A stretch of 64,000 nt of DNA. It comes from Bacillus sp. NTK034. Its GTDB lineage: Bacteria > Bacillota > Bacilli > Bacillales > Cytobacillaceae. Below are positions 26,541-34,729 of the stretch, one piece after another. Under the pieces are notes generated by a model. It saw nothing but the letters and a program-made list of their open reading frames with translations, searched no databases and was not told where the DNA came from. The DNA is taken from contig NZ_JAFKOJ010000002.1 of assembly GCF_017303275.1 (NCBI RefSeq), forward strand, positions 682,001 to 746,000, in the 5' to 3' direction. Both the position numbers and the translations under genes were made by a program. The first letter of the stretch is position 1. The number at the start of each line of letters is the position of its first letter.

Positions 26541-26569
26541 ATTATAGTTTGTTATTTCAGGAAAATCAA
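26541..26569 (-). promoter_or_regulatory. SigA promoter of thrS
   Basis: Minus strand: -35 TTGATT (4 of 6), 17-bp spacer, consensus -10 TATAAT at 26541-26546. The -35 overlaps the ytxC stop codon. Confidence 0.7.
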
Positions 26570-27438
26570 GGGTATCTTTTACATTTTTCATCATCGGCAT
26601 TTTGATATTTATAAAAGTCTTCAATAGATCTTAATTCAAGTCTTTCTTCAAAAATATTGCGGATTGTTCTGACCAGCGGCTGGTCGAAATCATCCGAGTA
26701 CAGATAAATAGCTGAGGGTGCGATCGAGAGCAGCGGAGCAATCGTAACGGAATCCACGTATACAGGATGATTGGATAATAGCTTGCGGTCAATCATTCTT
26801 AATAGCTCTCCACGTTTAATTTCGCACAATTGCCCATCATAAAAATAAACGCTTTCTCCCATCAGGACATGGATCGTATTAATCTTTGGCTCCTTTCCTC
26901 CCAGGAAATCTCTCAATGTATGAATAAACATCTGGTATTCCTGCTCCATTTTATATTCATCGATGGAAACTTCAACGTATTTGGTCATTTCATTCATAAG
27001 CGGCCGCATCCGGAATTTTACGAAAGAATCAAAAGAAAAGGAAATGTTATTCTGGAACAGCTGGTCAATAGCACTTTTCAAGCTTTCTTTTACATCCAGG
27101 CCACTGACAAACGCAGCAAGATCCTCCCGGTTTCCTTCCAAAATAGAGTGAATGATTTCAAGAATCTGCTGCTGCTCGCCTTCGTCCTCATAATAATAAT
27201 GCTCCATCAGTATCCGTTTAAACCAATCATCCTGCTTCTGGCTCACTATAAATTGGAAAAACACTTCCTTAACAGTATTTAGGACATCGCTGCTATTATC
27301 AGCAGAAACTCTGACTATATGTTGATCTTCAAAATGAAGAATATTATTATCACATTGACAAAAAGACTGCAGCTGTTCATAAAGATGCTCATAAAAATTC
27401 CTCGCATCCGTGCTGCTTTGGAAAATGATTTCGATCAA
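26566..27438 (-). CDS. ytxC: Putative sporulation protein YtxC
   Basis: A 290-residue soluble protein matching the YtxC family, annotated as a sporulation protein with no known biochemical role. It lies between dnaI and thrS as in B. subtilis. The second half is the most family-like, with KFRMRPLMNEMTKYVEVSID and the run ending PLLSIAPSAIYLYSDDF. The start is placed at TTG 27438, six bases after GGGGGG; the frame stays open seven codons further without a ribosome-binding site. No signal peptide or membrane segment is seen. Confidence 0.83.
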   Translation of the reverse strand: MIEIIFQSSTDARNFYEHLYEQLQSFCQCDNNILHFEDQHIVRVSADNSSDVLNTVKEVFFQFIVSQKQDDWFKRILMEHYYYEDEGEQQQILEIIHSILEGNREDLAAFVSGLDVKESLKSAIDQLFQNNISFSFDSFVKFRMRPLMNEMTKYVEVSIDEYKMEQEYQMFIHTLRDFLGGKEPKINTIHVLMGESVYFYDGQLCEIKRGELLRMIDRKLLSNHPVYVDSVTIAPLLSIAPSAIYLYSDDFDQPLVRTIRNIFEERLELRSIEDFYKYQNADDEKCKRYP

Positions 27439-27542
27439 CCAAATCCCCCCTTTATACAAATCTCTGTTCTATGTATATGGCGGACTTGGCCAAGTTAGAA
27501 GCGGGATTAGCCTTTTAGTGCATTAAACTATTGTAAATTGAA

Positions 27543-27578
27543 TAATAAAAGCTGCCGGACACTTTATCGGCAGCTTTC
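27543..27578 (-). terminator. Terminator of dnaB-dnaI
   Basis: Minus strand 10-bp stem AAAGCTGCCG / CGGCAGCTTT followed by TATTATT. It lies just past the dnaI stop. Confidence 0.85.
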
Positions 27579-27581
27579 AGG

Positions 27582-28511
27582 TTATACTCTTCTGTTCGGT
27601 CCTTCTACAAGCACTGGTTCTGCAAGGTATTTAATGCGCTCCATGATTCTCCTTGCCTTCATTTTCTCTTCCTCGCCGCGCTGGCTGTAGGAGAGATGAT
27701 GTTCGAGACCCTGCAGATCGAAATTGGAAGTAAAGAAGGTTGGCAGGCTTTCCTGCATGCGGAACTGCAGAATTGGCCCTAATATCTCATCCCTTGTCCA
27801 GCTGGACATGGTTTCGGCACCAATGTCATCGAACATTAAAACAGGTGCTTTTTTAATGGTTTCAATCTTGCTGTTCAAAGTTTGATCTCCAATTGAATTC
27901 TTCAATTCCCTGAATAGTTCGGGAACGTAGACAATCATGGAGGATACTTTCTGGCTTGCAAGCTTATTGGCAATAGCACCAAGCAAATAAGATTTGCCTA
28001 CACCGAATTTCCCATAAAAATAAATTCCCTTTCCCTTGGATCCCGGCTGGTAGTCCATGACAAAAGATGCCGCCTTATCAACAGCCTCAATGCGATCGTC
28101 ATCATCATATATGGAATCAAAAGTGGCATGAAGGATATCCGATGGTACATATAAGCTCTGAATTAATTTTTCATTTCTCCGCTTCTCATCGTGCATGACC
28201 TTTCGAGGGCACTTATCATATTTCAAATCGACCGATCCTCTTTGAATTACAAGTTCCGGATGATAGCCCTGCATAAAATTCACACAGCCCTCCAAGCTCG
28301 GACATTTATTGCATTCCTTGCTCTGCTGTGTATACTCAAAGAGTTTGCTAAGGCTCTTTTCAACCATCTCAGATGTCAATTCATCCCGATGAGTTTGGAT
28401 AAAAGCCTTCACTTCAGGGTGATTAAGCGTTTGATTCCTCATCATTTCATACCTTTTTTGAAAACCTTCATTGCCCGCAAGGCGCCTTAATGTTTCATTA
28501 ATTTTCTCCAT
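27582..28511 (-). CDS. dnaI: Primosomal protein DnaI (helicase loader)
   Basis: AAA+ ATPase that loads the replicative helicase DnaC at oriC and at restarted forks, together with DnaB and DnaD. The protein has 309 residues. The N-terminal helicase-binding domain has the zinc ligands Cys67, Cys70, His84 and Cys101. The AAA+ domain has Walker A GKFGVGKS (167-174), Walker B PVLMFDDIGAE and sensor TFFTSNFD. The ATG at 28511 overlaps the dnaB stop by one base (TGATG); a TTG one codon earlier is also in frame. AGGAGGTGA lies upstream, so translation is coupled to dnaB. Confidence 0.95.
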   Translation of the reverse strand: MEKINETLRRLAGNEGFQKRYEMMRNQTLNHPEVKAFIQTHRDELTSEMVEKSLSKLFEYTQQSKECNKCPSLEGCVNFMQGYHPELVIQRGSVDLKYDKCPRKVMHDEKRRNEKLIQSLYVPSDILHATFDSIYDDDDRIEAVDKAASFVMDYQPGSKGKGIYFYGKFGVGKSYLLGAIANKLASQKVSSMIVYVPELFRELKNSIGDQTLNSKIETIKKAPVLMFDDIGAETMSSWTRDEILGPILQFRMQESLPTFFTSNFDLQGLEHHLSYSQRGEEEKMKARRIMERIKYLAEPVLVEGPNRRV

Positions 28512-29947
28512 CAATCAGTCACCTCCTGTGAACGCAGTTTTTTTAATTTTTCATGAAGCTCCTTTTTTTTCATTTCCAGCTCATACTGATCCTTTTCGCT
28601 TACATGCTGCTGAGGCTCTGTCTTCTTGCCGGATGCACTGCTTTTTTCATCAAACCAGTCCGGAAGCATTTCTGTCCTGATCGGCTTCTTTTTGTTTCCA
28701 GTTGTACTGGCTGTTTTCTTTCCTTCCGCCCAATCCAGGTATTGCCGGTGTTCTTTCTTAGCTAAATCAATAGCTGCCTTGGGTGTTTTAATTTTCTTTC
28801 TAGCCCAGTGACCAGCTATTTTTTCTACGTAGCCTTTGGTCAATTTCATATCTGTTTTGAGCATAACATATTGAATCAGCACATTAATTACCCCTGGCAA
28901 AAGCTTTTGCTGAAACATGACATCTTCAATGATCTGCAGGTCGCCTTTTGATGGATCTGCCCCTCCTGATATATCTTTTAACAGCTGCCTTGGTGAGGTG
29001 ATTTCCAAATAACGGATCAACTCTTCTTCCTGTGTTTCAGGCTGTTTTTTATGAGACTGATGGATGGCAGGCTGAACCCTGTCAATCAGGGATGGCAGCT
29101 GGTCCTGGTTCTGGAATTGATACCAGTCCCGTGCAGATTTTCTCAACTCATCAATGTTTATCTCATCATCTTCATTTACAGCGCTGATGACGATATTTTT
29201 CATTTGAATAGGGTCAATTCCATACAAAAAGGCAAGATTGCTGATTGATTCCTTTACTTTAACTGTGATGGCCTTTTTCGGTACTAGTGATTCATTCAGC
29301 CCTGCCTGAAGCAGTTCAAAATTAAAATCTTCATTCCCGATTTGAATGCCTTCCTGTTCCTGCCTTCCAATATACACTTCTGTCTCTGACTCATTCATCA
29401 GCTGCACCACTTCATCGTCAACCTCAAAAGAACCAGGGTGTCCTGATTTAAATACATCCTGAAAAGCCTTTGTAACTTCCTCATATCCTGTGGCTGTCTT
29501 TACCTTCTGGTCTGAGAAGAAGCGTTTCAGCCTCATAAATTGGTTTCTGCCCAATTTCTTATAAAGATAAATATTGAGCATGCCATCAAGGAAAAATTGT
29601 TCAGGTGTCAGCGGGGGCAGCAGTTCATAAATAAATGACCTTGTCCCTTCATCTTTATTTACGTATACCTTTAAAAGTCCTATCCCTTCAAGCTTGAGGC
29701 GGGCTTCATATATATCCTTAAGCCCCATGCCCATGAAATTCATTAAACTATGGTGTGAATTAGAAGATGCCCATAGCCGGTTTTCTTCAAGTTCCGCCCA
29801 TAATGTCATATATAAACTGAAGCACACAGAGCCAATGAGCGGCTGATATAACAGAGTCAGCACTTTTCGGTCATAATCATGCAAAAGCCCGCTGGCTGCT
29901 ACTGTATATCGATCAATGGGGAGCATCTCCTGCCAATGCTGGGCCAT
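28511..29947 (-). CDS. dnaB: Replication initiation and membrane attachment protein DnaB
   Basis: Firmicute helicase co-loader that acts after DnaD and attaches the origin to the membrane; not homologous to E. coli DnaB helicase. It has 478 residues with two DnaB/DnaD-like winged-helix and DDBH domains: N-terminal IDRYTVAASGLLHDYDRKVL and LYQPLIGSVCFSLYMTLW, C-terminal region around residues 320-410 with YVEKIAGHWARKKIKTPKAA. The last 70 residues are charged and low-complexity. The start at ATG 29947 follows AAGGTG; a GTG three codons upstream is less likely. Confidence 0.94.
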   Translation of the reverse strand: MAQHWQEMLPIDRYTVAASGLLHDYDRKVLTLLYQPLIGSVCFSLYMTLWAELEENRLWASSNSHHSLMNFMGMGLKDIYEARLKLEGIGLLKVYVNKDEGTRSFIYELLPPLTPEQFFLDGMLNIYLYKKLGRNQFMRLKRFFSDQKVKTATGYEEVTKAFQDVFKSGHPGSFEVDDEVVQLMNESETEVYIGRQEQEGIQIGNEDFNFELLQAGLNESLVPKKAITVKVKESISNLAFLYGIDPIQMKNIVISAVNEDDEINIDELRKSARDWYQFQNQDQLPSLIDRVQPAIHQSHKKQPETQEEELIRYLEITSPRQLLKDISGGADPSKGDLQIIEDVMFQQKLLPGVINVLIQYVMLKTDMKLTKGYVEKIAGHWARKKIKTPKAAIDLAKKEHRQYLDWAEGKKTASTTGNKKKPIRTEMLPDWFDEKSSASGKKTEPQQHVSEKDQYELEMKKKELHEKLKKLRSQEVTD

Positions 29948-30087
29948 GGTGTTCACCTTTTTCTATTAAGAATATTTATTACTCTGATTAATATCAAAAG
30001 CATATACCGTAAAAAAAGAGCCAAAGAAATCCTTCAGCCCATTAGACTATTTCATTAGAAATCAGGGACAGCAGCAACTGACCTGAT

Positions 30088-30549
30088 TTAAGATTGTTCT
30101 TTTTTGATTAATTCTTTGAGTTCATCAATAAAAACATTAATATCTTTAAATTGCCTGTATACAGATGCGAAACGAACATATGCCACATCATCCACATTTG
30201 CGAGCCTGTCCATAACCATTTCGCCAATTTCATCGCTTTTTATTTCGGAGACACCGTTGCTGCGGAGCTCTTTTTCCACATCAAAAGTAATTTCCTCCAG
30301 ATCCTTTAGGGCAACCGGCCTCTTTTCACATGCTTTAATAAGGCCTCTCAGTATTTTTTCCCGGCTGAATTCCTCTCTGGTGCCTTCTTTTTTCACAACG
30401 ATTAAAGGAATTTCTTCCACTTTTTCAAAAGTCGTAAACCGGTATCCGCATTTCTCGCATTCCCTTCTGCGCCGAATGGACCTGCTGTCATCAACAGGAC
30501 GGGAATCGAGAACACGGGTATTATTGTTTTGGCATGAAGGGCATCTCAT
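30088..30549 (-). CDS. nrdR: Transcriptional repressor NrdR
   Basis: Zinc-ribbon/ATP-cone repressor that senses ATP/dATP and represses ribonucleotide reductase genes. There are 153 residues. The N-terminal zinc ribbon has Cys3, Cys6, Cys31 and Cys34 (MRCPSC and CEKCG), with RRRRE between, and the ATP-cone spans about 48-138 ([16 protein letters not shown]). The ATG at 30549 was chosen because the protein must begin MRCPSC. No NrdR box is visible in this window. About 40 bases upstream begins a strongly folded non-coding element. Confidence 0.96.
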   Translation of the reverse strand: MRCPSCQNNNTRVLDSRPVDDSRSIRRRRECEKCGYRFTTFEKVEEIPLIVVKKEGTREEFSREKILRGLIKACEKRPVALKDLEEITFDVEKELRSNGVSEIKSDEIGEMVMDRLANVDDVAYVRFASVYRQFKDINVFIDELKELIKKEQS

Positions 30550-30581
30550 ACAATCAGCTCCGAATTCTTTTATAAAGTGAA

Positions 30582-30766
30582 ACTTCAATCAGGGGGTCCC
30601 CCGCTGATTGTTAGTTGAGGCCAACAGGAAGTGGTTCACAAAGACGTTGCCACAGGACGTGGCGTTCTTTCTATCGGGCCTTTACGGGCAGTTCTCCCCC
30701 GCTTACCCTCCTTCGATTCCCTTGAGGCTTGAAGTGGGGGGTTACCGCCCGTTAGACAGCGATAAA
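30582..30766. mobile_element. Highly structured non-coding element, possible IS200/IS605-type right end or guide-RNA remnant
   Basis: No credible gene. An inverted repeat CAATCAGGGGG / CCCCC-G-CTGATTG sits at the left end (about 30587-30611). Nested pairs follow: GCCAC / GTGGC around 30649-30663, an outer pair ACGGGCAG / CGCCCGT (30683 with 30745) enclosing CTCCCCC / GGGGGG. Most of the segment could fold as one compact RNA on either strand. The left terminal hairpin and GC-rich fold resemble the ends of TnpB/IscB-type elements. That identity is a guess from memory; no transposase remnant is present. The rest of the 304-base gap holds only the terminator at 30824-30855. Confidence 0.4.
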
Positions 30767-30823
30767 TAAGTAATTTTGCTGGCTTTAGACCAATTACCGT
30801 ATTTTATTTGTTACTCTTATCTT

Positions 30824-30855
30824 ATAAAAAAGGAGTTGTCAGTACAAGTACAACT
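30824..30855 (-). terminator. Terminator of the gene at 30854-31258
   Basis: Minus strand stem AGTTGT / ACAACT with a ten-base loop, followed by CC and six T. It overlaps the stop codon. Confidence 0.7.
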
Positions 30856-31258
30856 ATTTATCTGCGTTTCTTGCAGAACCGAGAAAATCATGCCGTTTAT
30901 TCACCTTTTCATAAATGGAAAGAACTTCTCTTTTAAGTATTGGGTGTACACCTGCCGGAGAGGACTGCTCAGTTGAGATATTGATATCTACAGCCGTTTC
31001 GAAAGGCCTGACAGTTACGACTGTGACAATGGCAAAACAAGATTTATCTTTCTTAATTTCTGCTGCAATCTCTCCGTGTTCTTTGGAAATGCTGAGAATG
31101 TTTACATTTTGGTCTGCTTTGAATAATTCTTCAATCGTCTGCAGCATTTGAGCTGTATTGGTTCTATAATATCTTGTAGTGAGCTCTGGATCAGAGTGGT
31201 TTTCATTTGTTTCACACTGCTTTTTATAGCGGCTGGCAAGCTGCCTGAAAATAGACAT
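30854..31258 (-). CDS. Conserved small soluble protein of unknown function
   Basis: A 134-residue soluble protein between nrdR and speD. I recognise it only as the conserved cytosolic protein commonly found at this place in Bacillaceae. It starts MSIFRQLASRYKKQCETNE, with a polar first third and a beta-rich core (VNILSISKEHGEIAAEIKKD, SCFAIVTVVTVRPFETAVDI). No membrane segment or signal peptide is seen. The start is the ATG at 31258 behind GGAGGAAAGAGG. It has its own terminator. No function is proposed. Confidence 0.85.
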   Translation of the reverse strand: MSIFRQLASRYKKQCETNENHSDPELTTRYYRTNTAQMLQTIEELFKADQNVNILSISKEHGEIAAEIKKDKSCFAIVTVVTVRPFETAVDINISTEQSSPAGVHPILKREVLSIYEKVNKRHDFLGSARNADK

Positions 31259-31349
31259 CCTCTTTCCTCCGTTATTTTTCATGTATCCTTATTGTACTAT
31301 TTTTACGGGAGATACTAAAGGTAATGTATTTAAGCAAATTTAAGCAAAA

Positions 31350-31378
31350 TAAAAAGAGGTGTATTCAATACACCTCTG
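31350..31378 (-). terminator. Terminator of speD
   Basis: Minus strand stem AGAGGTGTAT / ATACACCTCT with a short loop, followed by TTTTATTT. Confidence 0.93.
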
Positions 31379-31401
31379 GATTGCTTAAGATCATTCTGTT
31401 A

Positions 31402-31776
31402 TTAAAGCACTTGAGCTTGTTTAACTTGAACTGGACCCATACCGCGAGGAATTTCGATATTCTCACGCGTTTGAGCTCCTAACGATTCTGCAATAAAGTC
31501 TGCAGCGATGTTAGGGTCAAGATCTCCACACGTATACACATCAATGCTGGCATAGCCATGCTCCGGGAAGCTGTGAATAGTTAAATGAGATTCAGAGATG
31601 ATAACCACTCCGCTTACACCCTGTGGCGCAAACTTATGAAATGCAACCTCGCGAATTTCAGCACCAGACTTTAATGCAGCATTTACAAATGTCTGCTCAA
31701 TAAAATCCATATCATTTAACTTTTCAAAATCGCATCCCCAAAGTTCTGAGATAACGTGACGACCCATAGTTTCCAT
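31402..31776 (-). CDS. speD: S-adenosylmethionine decarboxylase proenzyme
   Basis: Makes decarboxylated S-adenosylmethionine for spermidine synthesis. It is a pyruvoyl enzyme that cleaves itself. The 124 residues are the prokaryotic class 1B size. The cleavage site is ISESHLTIH: Glu62-Ser63, with Ser63 becoming the pyruvoyl group; His68 and Cys83 in DVYTCGDL are the other catalytic residues. The ATG at 31776 ([10 protein letters not shown]) is preceded by AAAGGGGG; a TTG two codons upstream is too close to that site. It has a promoter at 31931-31959 and a folded leader of about 150 bases. Confidence 0.95.
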   Translation of the reverse strand: METMGRHVISELWGCDFEKLNDMDFIEQTFVNAALKSGAEIREVAFHKFAPQGVSGVVIISESHLTIHSFPEHGYASIDVYTCGDLDPNIAADFIAESLGAQTRENIEIPRGMGPVQVKQAQVL

Positions 31777-31854
31777 ATTCAAATTTCCCCCTTTAAACTT
31801 TTAAGCTATTAATTAATGAAATTCCAGATTTTAACTGGTCCATAACTACCACGG

Positions 31855-31927
31855 GGGAAAGTTAGTCCAGAGAGGTCCTAACCCTTTAAGTAGCTACCAT
31901 ACCAAAACCTCGGAGAAGTTCACGAGG
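31855..31927 (-). promoter_or_regulatory. Folded 5' leader of speD
   Basis: The first half of the leader holds two hairpins on the minus strand: CCTCG / CGAGG at 31908-31927 at the predicted transcript start, and GTTAG / CTAAC at 31861-31882 with extra inner pairs. No T-run follows, so it is not a terminator. It could control translation or mRNA stability. I do not recognise a known riboswitch class. Confidence 0.4.
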
Positions 31928-31930
31928 ATT

Positions 31931-31959
31931 AGTATACTTTGTTTAATTTCTTTTTGCAA
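31931..31959 (-). promoter_or_regulatory. SigA promoter of speD
   Basis: Minus strand: -35 TTGCAA (4 of 6), 17-bp spacer, -10 TATACT (5 of 6). Confidence 0.65.
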
Positions 31960-32029
31960 CACATTGTTTTACATTTTTTTTGGCAAAATTTCTGAAGACT
32001 TTTCCTTCTCAGGATATAATTTTGTCCAA

Positions 32030-32062
32030 TAAAAGGAGCCTGCCGGGGAATGGCAGGCTTTA
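32030..32062 (-). terminator. Terminator of gapB
   Basis: Minus strand 8-bp stem AGCCTGCC / GGCAGGCT followed by CCTTTTATT. Confidence 0.85.
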
Positions 32063-32099
32063 AAAGTATGGGTAGTTTTATATTAAGAGAAACTGGCCA

Positions 32100-33131
32100 T
32101 TATCCAATTTTTACGGCAGATGCCTGAAAAAGTTCCTGTGCAACAAATTTTGTTAAGTCTACAACGCGGCAAGAATAGCCCCACTCATTATCATACCAGG
32201 CAAGTACTTTCACTTTGCTGGAGCCGATTACCATAGTAGATAATCCATCAATGATGGCAGAATGTTCATTTGTGTTGAAATCAATTGAAACCAGTGGTTC
32301 GTCAGTAATATCAAGGATACCGTGCAGCGATCCCTGTGAAGCAGTTGCAAAAGCCGCATTCACTTCTTCAATTGTGACGTCTTGTTTTAAGTCTACAACA
32401 AGGTCAACTAAAGAAACGTTTGGCGTTGGGACACGGAGTGCCATTCCATGCAATTTGCCCTTTAAGTGAGGCAATACCAGCGACAAAGCTTTGGCGGCAC
32501 CAGTGGAAGTCGGGATTATGGACTGTCCGCAGGCACGTGCCCGGCGTAAATCCTTATGCGGGTTATCAATATTCTTTTGGTCGTTTGTATATGCATGAAC
32601 TGTTGTCATAAGTCCGTTTTCAATTCCAAATTGTTCATCAAGGACTTTTGCAACAGGTGCAAGGCAGTTTGTTGTACATGATGCATTTGAAATAATATCA
32701 TGTTCTTCAATTTTTAATGCGCTTTCATTTACACCCATAACAATAGTCACATCTTCATTTTTTCCAGGAGCAGTAAGTATTACCTTTTTTGCTCCAGCTT
32801 CAAGGTGAAGTGCCGCTTTATCACGGGAATTGAATTTTCCTGTAGCTTCAATGACAATATCGATGTTCATTTCTTTCCAGGGAAGTTCTTGAGGATTCCG
32901 GCTGCTGACAAGCTGAACCCTTTTACCGTTTACAACAATAGCATTGTCTTCTGGAACAACACTTCCTTCGAATGGTCCATGATTTGTATCATATTTAATT
33001 AAGTGTGCCAAAGTTTCAGCAGGATAGCTTGCATTTATGGCAGCCACTTCAAGATTTTCATCAAGGATGGCTTTTCTAAAAACCATACGTCCAATTCTTC
33101 CAAAACCATTAATCGCTATTCTCGCCTTCAT
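32100..33131 (-). CDS. gapB: Glyceraldehyde-3-phosphate dehydrogenase, gluconeogenic (GapB type)
   Basis: Interconverts glyceraldehyde-3-phosphate and 1,3-bisphosphoglycerate; the GapB type works in gluconeogenesis and prefers NADP. There are 343 residues. The Rossmann motif INGFGRIGR is at 7-15, the catalytic Cys152 is in SNASCTTNCLAP, and the usual histidine follows in TTVHAYTNDQ. Assignment to GapB rather than GapA rests on its place next to speD and on two CcpN-type boxes at its promoter. It is transcribed alone. Confidence 0.95.
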   Translation of the reverse strand: MKARIAINGFGRIGRMVFRKAILDENLEVAAINASYPAETLAHLIKYDTNHGPFEGSVVPEDNAIVVNGKRVQLVSSRNPQELPWKEMNIDIVIEATGKFNSRDKAALHLEAGAKKVILTAPGKNEDVTIVMGVNESALKIEEHDIISNASCTTNCLAPVAKVLDEQFGIENGLMTTVHAYTNDQKNIDNPHKDLRRARACGQSIIPTSTGAAKALSLVLPHLKGKLHGMALRVPTPNVSLVDLVVDLKQDVTIEEVNAAFATASQGSLHGILDITDEPLVSIDFNTNEHSAIIDGLSTMVIGSSKVKVLAWYDNEWGYSCRVVDLTKFVAQELFQASAVKIG

Positions 33132-33151
33132 GTTACGGCCCCTTCCACATT

Positions 33152-33162
33152 AGTGTTATACT
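33152..33162 (+). promoter_or_regulatory. CcpN-like box, downstream copy
   Basis: AGTGTTATACT, 10 of 11 against the CcpN consensus TRTGHYATAYW, on the strand opposite to the box at 33186. It lies 24-34 bp downstream of the predicted -10. Confidence 0.55.
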
Positions 33163-33185
33163 TTTTATTGCTTCAAGTTGCTATT

Positions 33186-33196
33186 AGTATAACATA
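33186..33196 (-). promoter_or_regulatory. CcpN-like box overlapping the gapB -10
   Basis: TATGTTATACT, an exact match to the CcpN consensus TRTGHYATAYW, with the -10 hexamer TATACT as its right half. CcpN is the glucose-dependent repressor of gapB and pckA in B. subtilis. Confidence 0.7.
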
Positions 33197-33214
33197 TTGG
33201 TGTTCATTTGTGAT
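33186..33214 (-). promoter_or_regulatory. SigA promoter of gapB
   Basis: Minus strand: -35 ATCACA (4 of 6), 17-bp spacer, -10 TATACT (33186-33191). Confidence 0.65.
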
Positions 33215-33350
33215 GAATAAAATGCGGATTTTTTAATGTTTAACAATTCAGAAATATAAACTCTTTCCTATCACCAGATTTTATAGGGAAATGGCCTATT
33301 TTCCGAAACATTATGTTTATTTTTGTCATACTAATTGGGCATTAAATGCA

Positions 33351-33374
33351 ACAAAAAAGAGCCTGTGACAGGCC
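33351..33374 (-). terminator. Terminator of coaE
   Basis: Minus strand stem GCCTGT / ACAGGC with a single-base centre, followed by TC and six T. Confidence 0.85.
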
Positions 33375-33375
33375 C

Positions 33376-33975
33376 TTAGATAGCATTCCATTTTCTTAAA
33401 ATATCCCACAATTGTTTCTCTGTTTCTTCAATTCTGCCATTATTATCGATTACAGCATCGGCCAATGCCTTCTTTTCTCTTAAAGGCATTTGGGAATGGA
33501 TTCTTGCCATTGCTTCTTTCTCGGAAAGCTGATTTCTTTGCATCAGTCTCTGCAGCTGTATATCTTCATCTGCATATACTAATAATGTTTTGTCGCACAT
33601 GTATTGTAATTTACTTTCAAATAAAAGAGGTATATCAAGAATAATCAGTTGTTCATTATTCCTGATAGCTTGTTCCTTTTTGGCTGTCATTCTTTTGCGG
33701 ACGGCAGGATGTACAATGCTATTTAAGGCTTTCCGCTCTTTTTCATCATGAAAAATAATGGAGCCCAGTTCTGCACGATCAATTGAACCATCACTGAGGA
33801 GAACCCTTTCCCCAAAATGACGGACAATTTCCTGATAAGCTTCTTCTCCTTTTTCAACAGCTAGTCTGGCTTCTATATCCGCGTCGATTACAGTGTATCC
33901 TTTTTCGGTGAGGAGAGATGAAACGGTGCTTTTCCCGCTTGCAATCCCGCCTGTCAACCCTACAGTCAGTGACAT
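33376..33975 (-). CDS. coaE: Dephospho-CoA kinase
   Basis: Final step of coenzyme A synthesis: phosphorylates the 3'-OH of dephospho-CoA with ATP. There are 199 residues, with the P-loop GLTGGIASGKS at 6-16, the CoA-binding region DADIEARLAVEKGEEAYQEI and the lid region around residues 135-160. The ATG has AAAGGAA before it. Order coaE-ytaF-mutM-polA, read upstream, is that of B. subtilis, where these genes are co-transcribed in part. Confidence 0.95.
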   Translation of the reverse strand: MSLTVGLTGGIASGKSTVSSLLTEKGYTVIDADIEARLAVEKGEEAYQEIVRHFGERVLLSDGSIDRAELGSIIFHDEKERKALNSIVHPAVRKRMTAKKEQAIRNNEQLIILDIPLLFESKLQYMCDKTLLVYADEDIQLQRLMQRNQLSEKEAMARIHSQMPLREKKALADAVIDNNGRIEETEKQLWDILRKWNAI

Positions 33976-33999
33976 AGTGTGTTCCTTTCATATAAAATG

Positions 34000-34635
34000 C
34001 TAGATTTTTAAGATCCCGATTACGATTAGAATAATTCCAGGAATGAATGAGAACTTATGGACCCAGCCGCTTTTGGAGAAGAGGGATCCTACCTGCATTC
34101 CCATAAACACAAACAGAGAACTCATAACGGCGACTGTCATTGCAAGGTAGAAAGGCGAGTACCCAAGCATGGCTGCACCGATTCCAGCTCCGAAAGCATC
34201 AAGCGATAAAGCGAGCCCGAGCATAAGTGCTTCAATCCCTGTGATGGTTCCCGATTTATCAAAATCAGCAGACATCGGCTTTTTCAGGATATTAATGACA
34301 AGCCCAAGAGATTTGATTTCCAGGTTTACAATCGTTTTTTCATGCGGCAGGACATCCTTAACCTTTTCCGGCCTGAAAAATTGATAAAGAACCCAGGCAC
34401 CAAGAAAAATAAGAATGACACCCCCTAAACTTTCAGCTAAAGCCGGAGATAAAAAGGCTTCTATAAAATGGCCAATTGTCATGGCAGCCATTAATGTTAT
34501 AGCTGAACAGCAAGCGATTATACTGATCGATTTAAATGGTATTCTCATTTTCCTTAAGCCATAGGTTAAACCGACACTAAAACTGTCAAGACTGACAGCA
34601 AAAGCAAGTATCAAAAGTGAGAATGTATGCGCCAT
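34000..34635 (-). CDS. ytaF: Sporulation membrane protein YtaF (MntP-like)
   Basis: A 211-residue membrane protein of the manganese-efflux-pump-like family. In Bacillus it is called sporulation protein YtaF, with no proven transport role. Two homologous halves each begin with a helix carrying an acidic motif: LLILAFAVSLDSFSVGLTYG (about 6-25) and MLGLALSLDAFGAGIGAAML (about 138-157), the AxSLDxF pattern shared with MntP. About six hydrophobic segments are seen. The start is the ATG at 34635 behind GGAAGGAG. It lies between mutM and coaE. Confidence 0.88.
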   Translation of the reverse strand: MAHTFSLLILAFAVSLDSFSVGLTYGLRKMRIPFKSISIIACCSAITLMAAMTIGHFIEAFLSPALAESLGGVILIFLGAWVLYQFFRPEKVKDVLPHEKTIVNLEIKSLGLVINILKKPMSADFDKSGTITGIEALMLGLALSLDAFGAGIGAAMLGYSPFYLAMTVAVMSSLFVFMGMQVGSLFSKSGWVHKFSFIPGIILIVIGILKI

Positions 34636-34729
34636 AGAATAGAGCTCCTTCCTGACAATCGCTACGATAGTATATGGAAGAAGCCCATCCAATGTTATTC
34701 GAAACGCATTTCAGCTCTATTCTTCATTG

